A DNA stretch of 64,000 nt from NCBI RefSeq assembly GCF_964273065.1, contig NZ_OZ186815.1, positions 2,852,001 to 2,916,000 of the forward strand, in the 5' to 3' direction. The stretch comes from Nocardiopsis dassonvillei_B (lineage in GTDB: Bacteria > Actinomycetota > Actinomycetes > Streptosporangiales > Streptosporangiaceae). How positions within the stretch are numbered: position 1 is the stretch's first letter; every line of letters begins with the position of its first letter. The position numbers and the translations under genes are program-made. This document shows positions 33,579-44,639 of this stretch, in pieces. The notes beneath the pieces are model-generated. The model was not told where the DNA came from. It saw only the letters and a list, made by a program, of their open reading frames with translations, and ran no database searches.

Positions 33579-33883
33579 CAGATGTCCTTACCGGTGCGGC
33601 GGGAGACCCGAACCTTGGTTCCGTCTTCCTCGAAGCGGTAGCCCACCCGGGCGGCCTTGCCGTCTTCCACGAGCGCGACGTTGCTCACGTGGATCGGGGC
33701 CTCCTTGGTGACGACCTCGCCCTGCTGGCCGCCCGCCGGGTTGGCCTTCCTGTGCTTCTTGACCAGGTTGACGCCCTCGACGACGACACGGTCCTCCTTG
33801 GGCAGGGCCTTGACGACCTTGCCCGTGGCACCCTTGTCCTTGCCGGCGATGACGATGACCTCGTCGCCAGATTTGATCTTCAT
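33578..33883 (-). CDS. rplX: 50S ribosomal protein L24
   Basis: An assembly initiator of the large subunit with a KOW motif (MKIKSGDEVIVIAGKDKGATG), 101 residues. It starts three bases after rplN. Confidence 0.98.
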   Translation of the reverse strand: MKIKSGDEVIVIAGKDKGATGKVVKALPKEDRVVVEGVNLVKKHRKANPAGGQQGEVVTKEAPIHVSNVALVEDGKAARVGYRFEEDGTKVRVSRRTGKDI

Positions 33884-33886
33884 CGC

Positions 33887-34255
33887 CTACAGCACCTCCG
33901 GCGCAAGCGAAATGATGCGCATGTACTTCTTGTCCCGCAGCTCGCGGCCCACCGGGCCGAAGATACGGGTGCCTCGCGGGTCCCCACCGTCCTTGATGAG
34001 CACGGCAGCGTTCTCATCGAAGCGGATGTAGGAGCCGTCGGGCCGGCGGCGCTCCTTGACGGTGCGCACGACAACGGCCTTGACGACGTCGCCCTTCTTG
34101 ACTCCAGCGCCAGGCAGGGCGTCCTTCACCGTGGCGACGATCGTGTCGCCGATCCCGGCGTAGCGCCGACCCGAGCCACCGAGAACACGGATGGTGAGAA
34201 TTTCCTTCGCACCCGTGTTGTCGGCGACCTTGAGTCGCGACTCCTGCTGAATCAC
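33887..34255 (-). CDS. rplN: 50S ribosomal protein L14
   Basis: L14 at the subunit interface, 122 residues. The start is GTG at 34255 (IQQESRLKVADNTGAKE), with AGGAG seven bases upstream; this conserved beginning rules out longer frames. It opens the spc block after a hairpin that follows rpsQ. Confidence 0.98.
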   Translation of the reverse strand: MIQQESRLKVADNTGAKEILTIRVLGGSGRRYAGIGDTIVATVKDALPGAGVKKGDVVKAVVVRTVKERRRPDGSYIRFDENAAVLIKDGGDPRGTRIFGPVGRELRDKKYMRIISLAPEVL

Positions 34256-34320
34256 GTCTGCTCCTGATGTGATGCGTGCGGTCCACTGCCGCACGGCTAG
34301 GTGGTCTGCACCCCTCGCGC

Positions 34321-34349
34321 CGGCGGCCGACAACGGGTGTCGGCCGCCG
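34321..34349 (-). terminator. Hairpin between S10 and spc operons
   Basis: A perfect 12-bp stem (34321-34332 with 34338-34349) with a five-base loop directly after the rpsQ stop (12 bases). It may terminate or attenuate the S10 transcript or be a processing site; there is no U-tract. Confidence 0.65.
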
Positions 34350-34360
34350 ACAGGCTGGGG

Positions 34361-34633
34361 TTACTTAGCCTTCTCCAGGATCTCCACGACGCGCCAACGC
34401 TTCGTCGCGGAGAGCGGCCGCGTCTCCATCACTCGGACACGGTCGCCGACGCCGCAGGAGTTCGCCTCGTCGTGCGCCTTGTACTTGGTCGTACGGCGGA
34501 TGACCTTGCCGTACAGAGCGTGCTTCACACGGTCCTCGACCTCGACGACGACGGTCTTGTCCATCTTGTCGCTGACGACGTAGCCTTCGCGGACCTTGCG
34601 GTAGTTGCGCGCCTCGGTCTGGTTCTCACTCAT
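34361..34633 (-). CDS. rpsQ: 30S ribosomal protein S17
   Basis: S17, a primary 16S rRNA binder, 90 residues, with GYVVSDKMDKTVVVEVEDRV and the CGVGDRVRVMETRPLSATKRW signature. It overlaps rpmC by four bases and ends the S10 block. Confidence 0.98.
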   Translation of the reverse strand: MSENQTEARNYRKVREGYVVSDKMDKTVVVEVEDRVKHALYGKVIRRTTKYKAHDEANSCGVGDRVRVMETRPLSATKRWRVVEILEKAK

Positions 34634-34884
34634 TCGGCTGCTTCCTTCGACTCCTGCGCCGACTCACCAGACAGCGGGGCGATACCCAGCTCGTGCTCGC
34701 GCAGGATCGTGTAGATCCGCGCGATCTCGCGCTTGACGGTGCGCAGTCGGCTGTGGTTGTCGAGCTGACCGGTCGCGGCCTGGAAGCGGAGGTTGAAGAG
34801 CTCGGCCTTGGCTTCCTTGAGCTTGGCGGCCAGGTCCTCGACGGACTGGTCGCGGAGCTCCTGGGCAGTCACGGACTTCGCCAT
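34630..34884 (-). CDS. rpmC: 50S ribosomal protein L29
   Basis: An 84-residue, mainly helical protein at the tunnel exit. ATG at 34884 shares one base with the rplP stop (TGATG). A GTG one codon earlier is also possible. AKLKEAKAELFNLRFQAATG and IARIYTILRE identify it; the tail is acidic. Confidence 0.97.
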   Translation of the reverse strand: MAKSVTAQELRDQSVEDLAAKLKEAKAELFNLRFQAATGQLDNHSRLRTVKREIARIYTILREHELGIAPLSGESAQESKEAAE

Positions 34885-35297
34885 CACTCCCCCTCCCGCT
34901 TAACGAACTTGCACTTCATCGGGAGCTTGTGCATGGCACGGCGCATCGCCTCCTTGGCGATGTCCTCGGGCACGCCCGACAGCTCGAACATCACACGACC
35001 GGGCTTGACCGGCGCGACCCACCACTCCGGGGAACCCTTACCGGAACCCATGCGGACCTCGGCGGGCTTCTTGGTCAGCGGGCGGTCCGGGAAGATGTTG
35101 ATCCAGACCTTGCCGCCACGGCGGATGTGACGCGTCATGGCGATACGAGCGGACTCGATCTGCCGGTTCGTCACGTAAGCCGACTCCAGAGCCTGGATGC
35201 CGAACTCACCGAAGTTGACGGTCGTCCCGCCCTTTGCCTTGCCGCGCAGGTCGGGGTGGTGCTGCTTGCGGTACTTGACCTTACGAGGAATAAGCAC
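34884..35297 (-). CDS. rplP: 50S ribosomal protein L16
   Basis: L16 near the A-site tRNA elbow. The 137 residues begin MLIPRKVKYRKQHHPDLRG and have GGKVWINIFPDRPLTKKPAE and the GSPEWWVAPVKPGRVMFEL block. It starts three bases after rpsC. Confidence 0.98.
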   Translation of the reverse strand: MLIPRKVKYRKQHHPDLRGKAKGGTTVNFGEFGIQALESAYVTNRQIESARIAMTRHIRRGGKVWINIFPDRPLTKKPAEVRMGSGKGSPEWWVAPVKPGRVMFELSGVPEDIAKEAMRRAMHKLPMKCKFVKREGE

Positions 35298-35300
35298 TGG

Positions 35301-36103
<803 letters not shown>

Positions 36104-36104
<1 letters not shown>

Positions 36105-36472
36105 TATCGGGTCCTTTCCTTGGTCTTGGACGAGGCGCCCGAGCGCTCGGCGACGACCACGGTGATGTGGCTCGTACGCTTGGTCACCCGGAAAGCCCGA
36201 CCGAAGCCGCGGGGCCGAATGCGCTTCAGGGTCGGACCCTCGTCCACCCACGCACCCTCGACGACCAGCGACTCGCGGTCCAGCTTGTCGTTGTGCTCGG
36301 CGTTGGCGATGGCACTGGCCAGTACCTTGCCAACAGGCTCGCTCGCCGACTGGGGCGCGAACCGGAGCACCGCCTGTGCCTCGTCAGCGGGCAACCCGCG
36401 AATAAGGTCCACCACCCGGCGGGCCTTTCGGGGCGTAACACGGACGAACCGTGCCTGTGCCCTCGTTCCCAT
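36104..36472 (-). CDS. rplV: 50S ribosomal protein L22
   Basis: L22 lines the peptide tunnel. I take ATG at 36472 (MGTRAQARFVRVTPRKARRV, GAGGGA upstream), which fits the family start; a GTG six codons earlier is possible. The 122 residues include the tunnel loop region RIRPRGFGRAFRVTKRTSHI. Confidence 0.96.
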
Positions 36473-36547
36473 CGCTTTTCCCTCGCTCACGGAAATTCAT
36501 CTCCACTCACCGTGGAGAACGTGGTTCTTACTGCCTGTTGCAACCGA

Positions 36548-36826
36548 CTAACGGCGGCTACGGCGGTCTTCCTTGACGTGGCTGCGGAAAGTACGCGTGG
36601 GAGCGAACTCGCCGAGCTTGTGGCCGACCATGGACTCGGACACGAACACGGGGACGTGCTTGCGACCGTCGTGGACGGCGATGGTGTGGCCGATCATCTC
36701 GGGGATGATCATGGACCGACGGGACCACGTCTTGATGACGTTCTTGGTGTTGGCCTCGTTCTGCGTCTCCACCTTCTTGAGAAGGTGGTCGTCGACGAAC
36801 GGGCCCTTCTTCAGGCTACGTGGCAT
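36548..36826 (-). CDS. rpsS: 30S ribosomal protein S19
   Basis: S19 of the small-subunit head, 92 residues, starting MPRSLKKGPFVDDHLLKKV and with HDGRKHVPVFVSESMVGHKL. It lies between rplB and rplV as usual. Confidence 0.98.
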   Translation of the reverse strand: MPRSLKKGPFVDDHLLKKVETQNEANTKNVIKTWSRRSMIIPEMIGHTIAVHDGRKHVPVFVSESMVGHKLGEFAPTRTFRSHVKEDRRSRR

Positions 36827-36838
36827 CAGACGTGCTCC

Positions 36839-37678
36839 TTACCGCTTCTTCTTGCCGCTGCGCCGACGCCGAACGATCAGCTTGTCGCTGGCCTTGTTCT
36901 TGGCCCGGGTCCGGCCTTCCTTCTTGCCCCACGGGCTGACCGGGTGGCGACCACCGGAGGTCTTGCCCTCGCCACCACCGTGCGGGTGGTCGACGGGGTT
37001 CATGACCACACCGCGGACGGTCGGGCGCTTGCCCTTCCACCGCGAGCGGCCGGCCTTGCCCCAGTTGATGTTGGACTGCTCGGCGTTGCCCACCTGGCCG
37101 ACGGTCGCGCGGCAGGAGATCTCGACCATGCGCATCTCGCCGGAGGGCATACGCAGCGTGGCGTACCGGCCCTCCTTGGCCAGGAGCTGGATCTGCGTAC
37201 CCGCGGAGCGGCCCAGCTTGGCACCGCCACCCGGCTTCAGCTCGACCGCGTGCACGAACGTACCCGTGGGGATGTTGCGCAGCGGGAGGCAGTTGCCCGG
37301 CTTGATGTCGGACTGCGGGCCGTTCTCGACGCGGTCGCCCTGCTTGAGGCCGGCGGGCGCGAGAATGTAGCGCTTCTCACCGTCCACGTAGTGGAGGAGG
37401 GCGATGCGCGCGGTGCGGTTCGGGTCGTACTCGATGTGCGCGACCTTGGCCGGCACGCCGTCCTTGTCGTGACGACGGAAGTCGATCACGCGGTAGGCGC
37501 GCTTGTGGCCACCGCCCTGGTGGCGGGCGGTGATACGGCCGTGGCCGTTGCGGCCGCCCTTGGAGTGGAGCGGACGGACCAGGGACTTCTCGGGCTCCGA
37601 GCGCGTGATCTCGACGAAGTCGCTCACGCTGGAACCGCGACGACCCGGCGTCGTCGGCTTGTACTTACGAATGCCCAT
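36839..37678 (-). CDS. rplB: 50S ribosomal protein L2
   Basis: L2, a primary 23S rRNA binder important for peptidyl transferase assembly. The 279 residues include GRITARHQGGGHKRAYRVIDF and the conserved VMNPVDHPHGGGEGKTSGG with the functional His. It is followed by rpsS after 12 bases. Confidence 0.98.
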   Translation of the reverse strand: MGIRKYKPTTPGRRGSSVSDFVEITRSEPEKSLVRPLHSKGGRNGHGRITARHQGGGHKRAYRVIDFRRHDKDGVPAKVAHIEYDPNRTARIALLHYVDGEKRYILAPAGLKQGDRVENGPQSDIKPGNCLPLRNIPTGTFVHAVELKPGGGAKLGRSAGTQIQLLAKEGRYATLRMPSGEMRMVEISCRATVGQVGNAEQSNINWGKAGRSRWKGKRPTVRGVVMNPVDHPHGGGEGKTSGGRHPVSPWGKKEGRTRAKNKASDKLIVRRRRSGKKKR

Positions 37679-37732
37679 CTTCTTCGTGCATTCCTTTACG
37701 TGTTACTGGTGTGGAGCGGTCAGGCGGGACTG

Positions 37733-38023
37733 CTAGCGACCGAAGATGTCGATCTGCTGGCCGTCCGCGACACTGACGATCGCGCGCTTGGTGTCAGGGC
37801 GCTTGCCGAACCCGAAACGGGTGCGCTTGCGCTTGCCCTTGCGGTTGATCGTGTTCACAGCGGTGACATCGACCTCGAAGATCTCCTTGATGGCGATCTT
37901 GATCTGGGTCTTGTTGGCGTCCGGGTGAACGATGAACGTGTACTTGTTCTCGTCCATGAGCCCGTAGCTCTTCTCCGAGATCACCGGCTCGATGATGATG
38001 TCCCGCGGGTCGGGGATCCTCAC
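37733..38023 (-). CDS. rplW: 50S ribosomal protein L23
   Basis: L23, the docking site of trigger factor and SRP at the tunnel exit, 96 residues, with PVISEKSYGLMDENKYTFIV. It overlaps rplD by four bases. Confidence 0.98.
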   Translation of the reverse strand: MRIPDPRDIIIEPVISEKSYGLMDENKYTFIVHPDANKTQIKIAIKEIFEVDVTAVNTINRKGKRKRTRFGFGKRPDTKRAIVSVADGQQIDIFGR

Positions 38024-38694
38024 TGGTCGTCCTCCTCGGACTGAGCAGCGGCCTTGGCGGCGCCGGAGGCGTGAGCCAGGAACTCGGCGTAGCCCGCCTC
38101 GGTGAACACGATGTCGTCCGCGTAGAGGACGTCGTAGGTGTTCACCTGGTCGGCGTCGAGGATGTGCACCTCTTCGAGGTTGCGCAGAGCACGTCGGTTG
38201 TGCTCGTCCTCGCGGGCCAGGACGACCAGGACCTTGTCGGACTCGGTCACCTGGCGCAGCGCCTTGAGGGCGGCCTGCGTGAGCTTCGCGTCGGCGTCCT
38301 CGGCCACGAAGTGGCTGATGACGTGGATGCGGCCGTGGCGCGCCCGGTCGGAGAGGGCACCGCGCAGGGCGGCGGCCTTCATCTTCTTCGGGGTGCGCTG
38401 GCTGTAGTCGCGGGGCTGGGGCCCGTGGACGGTGCCACCGCCGGTGTACTGCGGAGCGCGGATGGAGCCCTGACGGGCGCGACCCGTGCCCTTCTGGCGG
38501 TACGGCTTCTTACCACCACCGCGGACCTCGCCGCGGGTCTTGGTCGCGTGGGTGCCCTGGCGGCCGGCGGCCAGCTGGGCGTTCACGACCTGGTGGATCA
38601 GCGGGATGCTGACCTGCTGGGCGAAGACGCTCTCCGGCAGCTCGACGCTGCCCTTGGCGCCGCCCTCGGGGTTCTTGACCTCGATCTGGGCCAT
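38020..38694 (-). CDS. rplD: 50S ribosomal protein L4
   Basis: L4, which reaches into the tunnel and in enterobacteria represses the S10 operon. The 224 residues contain the loop KTRGEVRGGGKKPYRQKGTG and RARQGSIRAPQYTGGG, where macrolide-resistance changes can occur; none is evident. It starts three bases after rplC. Confidence 0.98.
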   Translation of the reverse strand: MAQIEVKNPEGGAKGSVELPESVFAQQVSIPLIHQVVNAQLAAGRQGTHATKTRGEVRGGGKKPYRQKGTGRARQGSIRAPQYTGGGTVHGPQPRDYSQRTPKKMKAAALRGALSDRARHGRIHVISHFVAEDADAKLTQAALKALRQVTESDKVLVVLAREDEHNRRALRNLEEVHILDADQVNTYDVLYADDIVFTEAGYAEFLAHASGAAKAAAQSEEDDQ

Positions 38695-38697
38695 GGC

Positions 38698-39348
38698 TTA
38701 CTTGTCCCCCTTCACAGCGGTGCGGACGAGCACCAGACCGCCGTTGGGACCGGGAACAGCACCCTTGACCAGGATGAGGCCCTTCTCCGTGTCCACGGAG
38801 TGGACGGTCAGGTTCTGGACGGTCTTGCGCACGTTGCCCATGCGCCCGGCCATCCGCATGCCCTTGAAAACGCGGCCGGGCGTGGCGCAGCCGCCGATGG
38901 AACCGGGAGAGCGGTGCTTGCGCTGGGTGCCGTGCGAGGCGGAGAGACCACGGAAGCCGTGGCGCTTCATCACACCGGCGAAGCCCTTGCCCTTGCTCTT
39001 GCCCGAAACGTCGACCTTCTGGCCGGTCTCGAAGACGTCCGCGGTGACCTCCTGGCCGAGCGTGTACTCGGAGGCGTCGGTCGTGCGGACCTCGACGTAG
39101 TGGCGGCGCGGGGTCAGGTCGTTCTTGCGCAGGTAGTCGCCGAGCGGCTTGTTGACCTTGCGCGGGTTGATCTGCCCGTAACCGATCTGGATGGCGGAGT
39201 AGCCGTCGGTGTCCGGGGTCCGGATCCGGCTCACGACGCACGGACCGGCCTTCAGGACCGTCACGGGCACCATCTTGCCCGCGTCGTCGAAGACCTGGGT
39301 CATGCCGAGCTTTTCGCCCAGGACTCCCTTGATCTGCTTGGTGGCCAT
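38698..39348 (-). CDS. rplC: 50S ribosomal protein L3
   Basis: L3, an assembly initiator, 216 residues. GVLGEKLGMTQVFDDAGK, the GFAGVMKRHGFRG loop and GSIGGCATPGRVFKGMRMAG are present. It is 12 bases after rpsJ. Confidence 0.98.
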   Translation of the reverse strand: MATKQIKGVLGEKLGMTQVFDDAGKMVPVTVLKAGPCVVSRIRTPDTDGYSAIQIGYGQINPRKVNKPLGDYLRKNDLTPRRHYVEVRTTDASEYTLGQEVTADVFETGQKVDVSGKSKGKGFAGVMKRHGFRGLSASHGTQRKHRSPGSIGGCATPGRVFKGMRMAGRMGNVRKTVQNLTVHSVDTEKGLILVKGAVPGPNGGLVLVRTAVKGDK

Positions 39349-39360
39349 GTCTGTGCGTCC

Positions 39361-39669
39361 TTAAAGCTTGATCTCGATGTCAACGCCGGCCGGGAGGTCG
39401 AGACGCATGAGCGAGTCGACGGTCTTCGGCGTGGGGTCGATGATGTCGATCAGCCGCTTGTGGGTGCGCATCTCGAAGTGCTCGCGCGAGTCCTTGTACT
39501 TGTGCGGCGATCGGATGACGCAGTAAACGTTCTTCTCCGTCGGCAGCGGCACCGGGCCCGCGACCTGTGCGCCAGTTCGCGTCACAGTCTCGACGATCTT
39601 CTTCGCCGAGCTGTCGATGACCTCGTGGTCATAGGCCTTTAGCCGAATGCGGATCTTCTGTCCCGCCAT
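39361..39669 (-). CDS. rpsJ: 30S ribosomal protein S10
   Basis: S10, 102 residues, starting MAGQKIRIRLKAYDHEVID, also the NusE partner of NusB in antitermination. It is the first gene of the S10 operon, whose promoter should lie in the 170 bases between it and the tuf terminator; no clear -35/-10 pair is seen. Confidence 0.98.
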   Translation of the reverse strand: MAGQKIRIRLKAYDHEVIDSSAKKIVETVTRTGAQVAGPVPLPTEKNVYCVIRSPHKYKDSREHFEMRTHKRLIDIIDPTPKTVDSLMRLDLPAGVDIEIKL

Positions 39670-39838
39670 GTGGCCTGTTCGTCCTTCGCTTCAGTGTCCG
39701 TAACGGTGTCCGGTCACAGAAGCCCAGGCCCGGCGGAGACCGCCGTACAGCCGTGAGCCCCTATTTCCTTGAGAAACCGCAACAGGGCTTGCCCCTGCGG
39801 TGCGTCACCGTCACAGAGCCCGATGACGTCTTTTCGTT

Positions 39839-39878
39839 GTGCCGGGCGGGCCGCCGGAATGGGCGGCCCGCCCGGCAC
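39839..39878 (-). terminator. Terminator after tuf
   Basis: A perfect 17-bp stem (39839-39855 with 39862-39878) with a six-base loop, 38 bases past the tuf stop, the end of the str operon. Confidence 0.9.
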
Positions 39879-39915
39879 GTCGGGTCGGCTCCGGGAGGAG
39901 CCTTCCCGTCGTGTG

Positions 39916-41109
39916 CTACTTGATGATCTTCGTGACGCGACCGGCGCCCACGGTCCGGCCACCCTCGCGGATGGCGAACTTCAGGCCCTCTTCCATCGCG
40001 ACCGGCTGGATCAGCTGGACGGTCATCTCGGTGTTGTCACCGGGCATGACCATCTCGGTGCCCTCCGGCAGCGTCACGACGCCGGTGACGTCGGTGGTGC
40101 GGAAGTAGAACTGCGGGCGGTAGTTGTTGAAGAACGGCGTGTGGCGGCCACCCTCGTCCTTGGACAGGATGACGACCTGGGCCTCGAACTCGGTGTGCGG
40201 GGTGGTCGTGCCCGGCTTGATGACGACCTGGCCGCGCTCGACGTCCTCGCGCTTGATGCCGCGCAGGAGCAGACCGACGTTGTCGCCGGCCTGGCCCTGG
40301 TCGAGCAGCTTGCGGAACATCTCGACACCGGTGACCGTGGTGGTCTGCTTCTCGTCCTTGATACCGACGATGTCGACGGTCTCGTTGACGTTGACGATGC
40401 CGCGCTCGATGCGGCCGGTGACGACGGTGCCGCGACCGGTGATCGAGAAGACGTCCTCGATCGGCATCAGGAAGGGCTTGTCGGTGTCACGCTCGGGCTC
40501 GGGGATGTACTCGTCCACGGTGCCCATGAGCTCCAGGACGGACTTGCCCCACTCCGGGTCGCCCTCGAGGGCCTTCAGCGCGGAGACCTTGGTGACGGGG
40601 ATGTCGTCGCCGGGGAACTCGTACTCGCTGAGCAGCTCGCGGACCTCGAGCTCGACGAGCTCGAAGATCTCCTCGTCGTCCACCATGTCGGCCTTGTTCA
40701 GGGCCACCACGATGTAGGGCACGCCGACCTGGCGGGCCAGGAGCACGTGCTCCTTGGTCTGCGGCATCGGGCCGTCGGTGGCGGCCACGACCAGGATCGC
40801 GCCGTCCATCTGGGCGGCACCGGTGATCATGTTCTTCACGTAGTCCGCGTGACCCGGGCAGTCGACGTGGGCGTAGTGACGAGCCTCGGTCTGGTACTCG
40901 ACGTGGGCGACGGAGATGGTGATACCGCGCTCGCGCTCCTCAGGAGCGTTGTCGATGTCCTCGAACGGGGTGAACGGGTTGATCTCCGGGTACGCGTCGT
41001 GCAGCACCTTGGTGATGGCCGCGGTCAGCGTGGTCTTGCCGTGGTCGATGTGACCGATGGTGCCGATGTTGACGTGCGGCTTAGTCCGCTCGAACTTTTC
41101 CTTCGCCAC
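39916..41109 (-). CDS. tuf: Elongation factor Tu
   Basis: EF-Tu brings aminoacyl-tRNA to the ribosome. The 397 residues hold the G1 loop GHIDHGKTT, DCPGHADYVKNM (G3) and NKADMVDD (G4), then the two beta-barrel domains. The C-terminal FAIREGGRTVGAGRVTKIIK retains the Ala associated with elfamycin sensitivity. It is the last gene of rpsL-rpsG-fusA-tuf, 84 bases after fusA, with an imperfect GC hairpin (about 41145-41174) in the gap. Confidence 0.98.
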   Translation of the reverse strand: MAKEKFERTKPHVNIGTIGHIDHGKTTLTAAITKVLHDAYPEINPFTPFEDIDNAPEERERGITISVAHVEYQTEARHYAHVDCPGHADYVKNMITGAAQMDGAILVVAATDGPMPQTKEHVLLARQVGVPYIVVALNKADMVDDEEIFELVELEVRELLSEYEFPGDDIPVTKVSALKALEGDPEWGKSVLELMGTVDEYIPEPERDTDKPFLMPIEDVFSITGRGTVVTGRIERGIVNVNETVDIVGIKDEKQTTTVTGVEMFRKLLDQGQAGDNVGLLLRGIKREDVERGQVVIKPGTTTPHTEFEAQVVILSKDEGGRHTPFFNNYRPQFYFRTTDVTGVVTLPEGTEMVMPGDNTEMTVQLIQPVAMEEGLKFAIREGGRTVGAGRVTKIIK

Positions 41110-41193
41110 TGGATGTCTCCTAGACGTACAGAGCTATCTGGTACCCGGCCCGCCCCTCGAGGGGGCGGGACCGGATTGGTTACGTGTTCGCGA

Positions 41194-43308
<2,115 letters not shown>

Positions 43309-43350
43309 GAGGCTCGTCTTCCCTCGGTCTAATGCGATACAACCGCGGGG

Positions 43351-43821
43351 TTACCAGCGGTAGTGGGCGAAGGCCTTGTTCGACTCGGCCATCTTGTGCG
43401 TGTCTTCACGCTTCTTGACGGCCGCGCCGAGACCGTTGCTGGCGTCGACCAGCTCGTTCATCAGACGCTCGGTCATGGTCTTCTCACGGCGCTGACGCGC
43501 GAAGGAGACCAGCCAGCGCAGGGCCAGCGTGGTGGACCGGGAGGCGCGAACCTCGACCGGCACCTGGTAGGTCGCGCCACCGACACGGCGGCTGCGGACC
43601 TCCAGCGCGGGCTTGACGTTGTCCAGAGCGCGCTTGAGGACGACCAGCGGGTCCTGGCCGGTCTTCTCGCGAGCACCCTCGAGGGCGTCGTAGACGACGC
43701 GCTGGGCGATCGAGCGCTTGCCGTCGAGCAGCACCTTGTTGATCAGTGCGGTGACGAGCGGCGAACCGTAGACCGGGTCGGTGATGAGCTGGCGCTTCGG
43801 CGCCGGGCCCTTGCGCGGCAT
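43351..43821 (-). CDS. rpsG: 30S ribosomal protein S7
   Basis: S7 nucleates the head of the small subunit, 156 residues, beginning MPRKGPAPKRQLITDPVYGS with the GGATYQVPVEVRASRSTTLA block. It starts two bases after rpsL. Confidence 0.98.
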   Translation of the reverse strand: MPRKGPAPKRQLITDPVYGSPLVTALINKVLLDGKRSIAQRVVYDALEGAREKTGQDPLVVLKRALDNVKPALEVRSRRVGGATYQVPVEVRASRSTTLALRWLVSFARQRREKTMTERLMNELVDASNGLGAAVKKREDTHKMAESNKAFAHYRW

Positions 43822-43823
43822 GC

Positions 43824-44195
43824 TTACTTCTCCTTCTTGGCGCCGTAGCGGCTACGCGCCTGCTTGCGGTTACGGACACCCTGGGTGTCGAGCGAACCGC
43901 GGACGATTCGGTAGCGGACACCCGGCAGGTCCTTCACACGACCACCGCGCACCAGCACGATGCTGTGCTCCTGGAGGTTGTGACCGATACCGGGGATGTA
44001 GGCCGTGACCTCGATACCGCTGCTCAGCTTCACGCGAGCGACCTTGCGCAGGGCGGAGTTCGGCTTCTTCGGCGTGGTGGTGTAAACGCGCGTGCACACG
44101 CCACGACGCTGCGGACTCCCCTTCAGCGCCGGGGTCTTGTTCTTTGCGACCTTGTCCTGTCGGCCCTTGCGGACCAGCTGCTGGATGGTGGGCAC
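43824..44195 (-). CDS. rpsL: 30S ribosomal protein S12
   Basis: S12 at the decoding site, 123 residues. TPKKPNSALRKVARV and GGRVKDLPGVRYRIVRG keep the lysines whose change gives streptomycin resistance, so the allele looks wild type. First gene of the str operon, with a good promoter at 44444-44472. Confidence 0.98.
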   Translation of the reverse strand: MPTIQQLVRKGRQDKVAKNKTPALKGSPQRRGVCTRVYTTTPKKPNSALRKVARVKLSSGIEVTAYIPGIGHNLQEHSIVLVRGGRVKDLPGVRYRIVRGSLDTQGVRNRKQARSRYGAKKEK

Positions 44196-44443
44196 CGCGT
44201 CTCCGTCTTCCTCGTGACCTACGCCGGTTCTCGTAGCCGTATCGCTATTGACCTGCTGGATTTCCCGAACCTCCCCGACCCACGCTGTCGGGCGTGTCGC
44301 GCTCTTTCGGAGGCACGACGGACACCTGAAAAGGGGCCGATTTTCACGGGAGGGGGTTCACATGCGCCGCGCGCCGCAGATCTCCCAGGACCGGGGCGCC
44401 GCACACACACGTGTGACCCGTCGACTCACGGGCACAATCACAC

Positions 44444-44472
44444 AGGCTACCGTCTACCCTCTAGGCGGTCAA
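44444..44472 (-). promoter_or_regulatory. Promoter of rpsL-rpsG-fusA-tuf
   Basis: Minus-strand TTGACC (44472-44467) and TAGCCT (44449-44444) with a 17-base spacer, nearly the same as the rplM promoter. The start would be near 44437. Confidence 0.7.
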
Positions 44473-44592
44473 AACGGTGTGCGACATGGCGGGAACCGCA
44501 GAACCGGTCCTCGCGTAGCCGTGGGTCACCACCAGTCTACGCGCTCCCGGCGCTGCTCGGCCCCGGTTCTCCACCGTGGCCGGGCATGGAAC

Positions 44593-44635
44593 GACGGCCG
44601 CCCCCCGTGGACCATTGTCACAGGGGGCGGCCGTC
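44593..44635 (-). terminator. Terminator after the repeat-rich membrane protein gene
   Basis: A 13-bp stem (44593-44605 with 44623-44635) just past the stop at 44640. Confidence 0.8.
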
Positions 44636-44639
44636 GGTT

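Larger units (their letters stand above)
44196..44639. other. Leader and promoter region of the str operon
   Basis: These 444 bases hold the rpsL promoter (44444-44472) with a leader of about 240 bases to the left, and to the right the terminator of the next minus-strand gene (44593-44635). No gene is supported. Confidence 0.7.
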
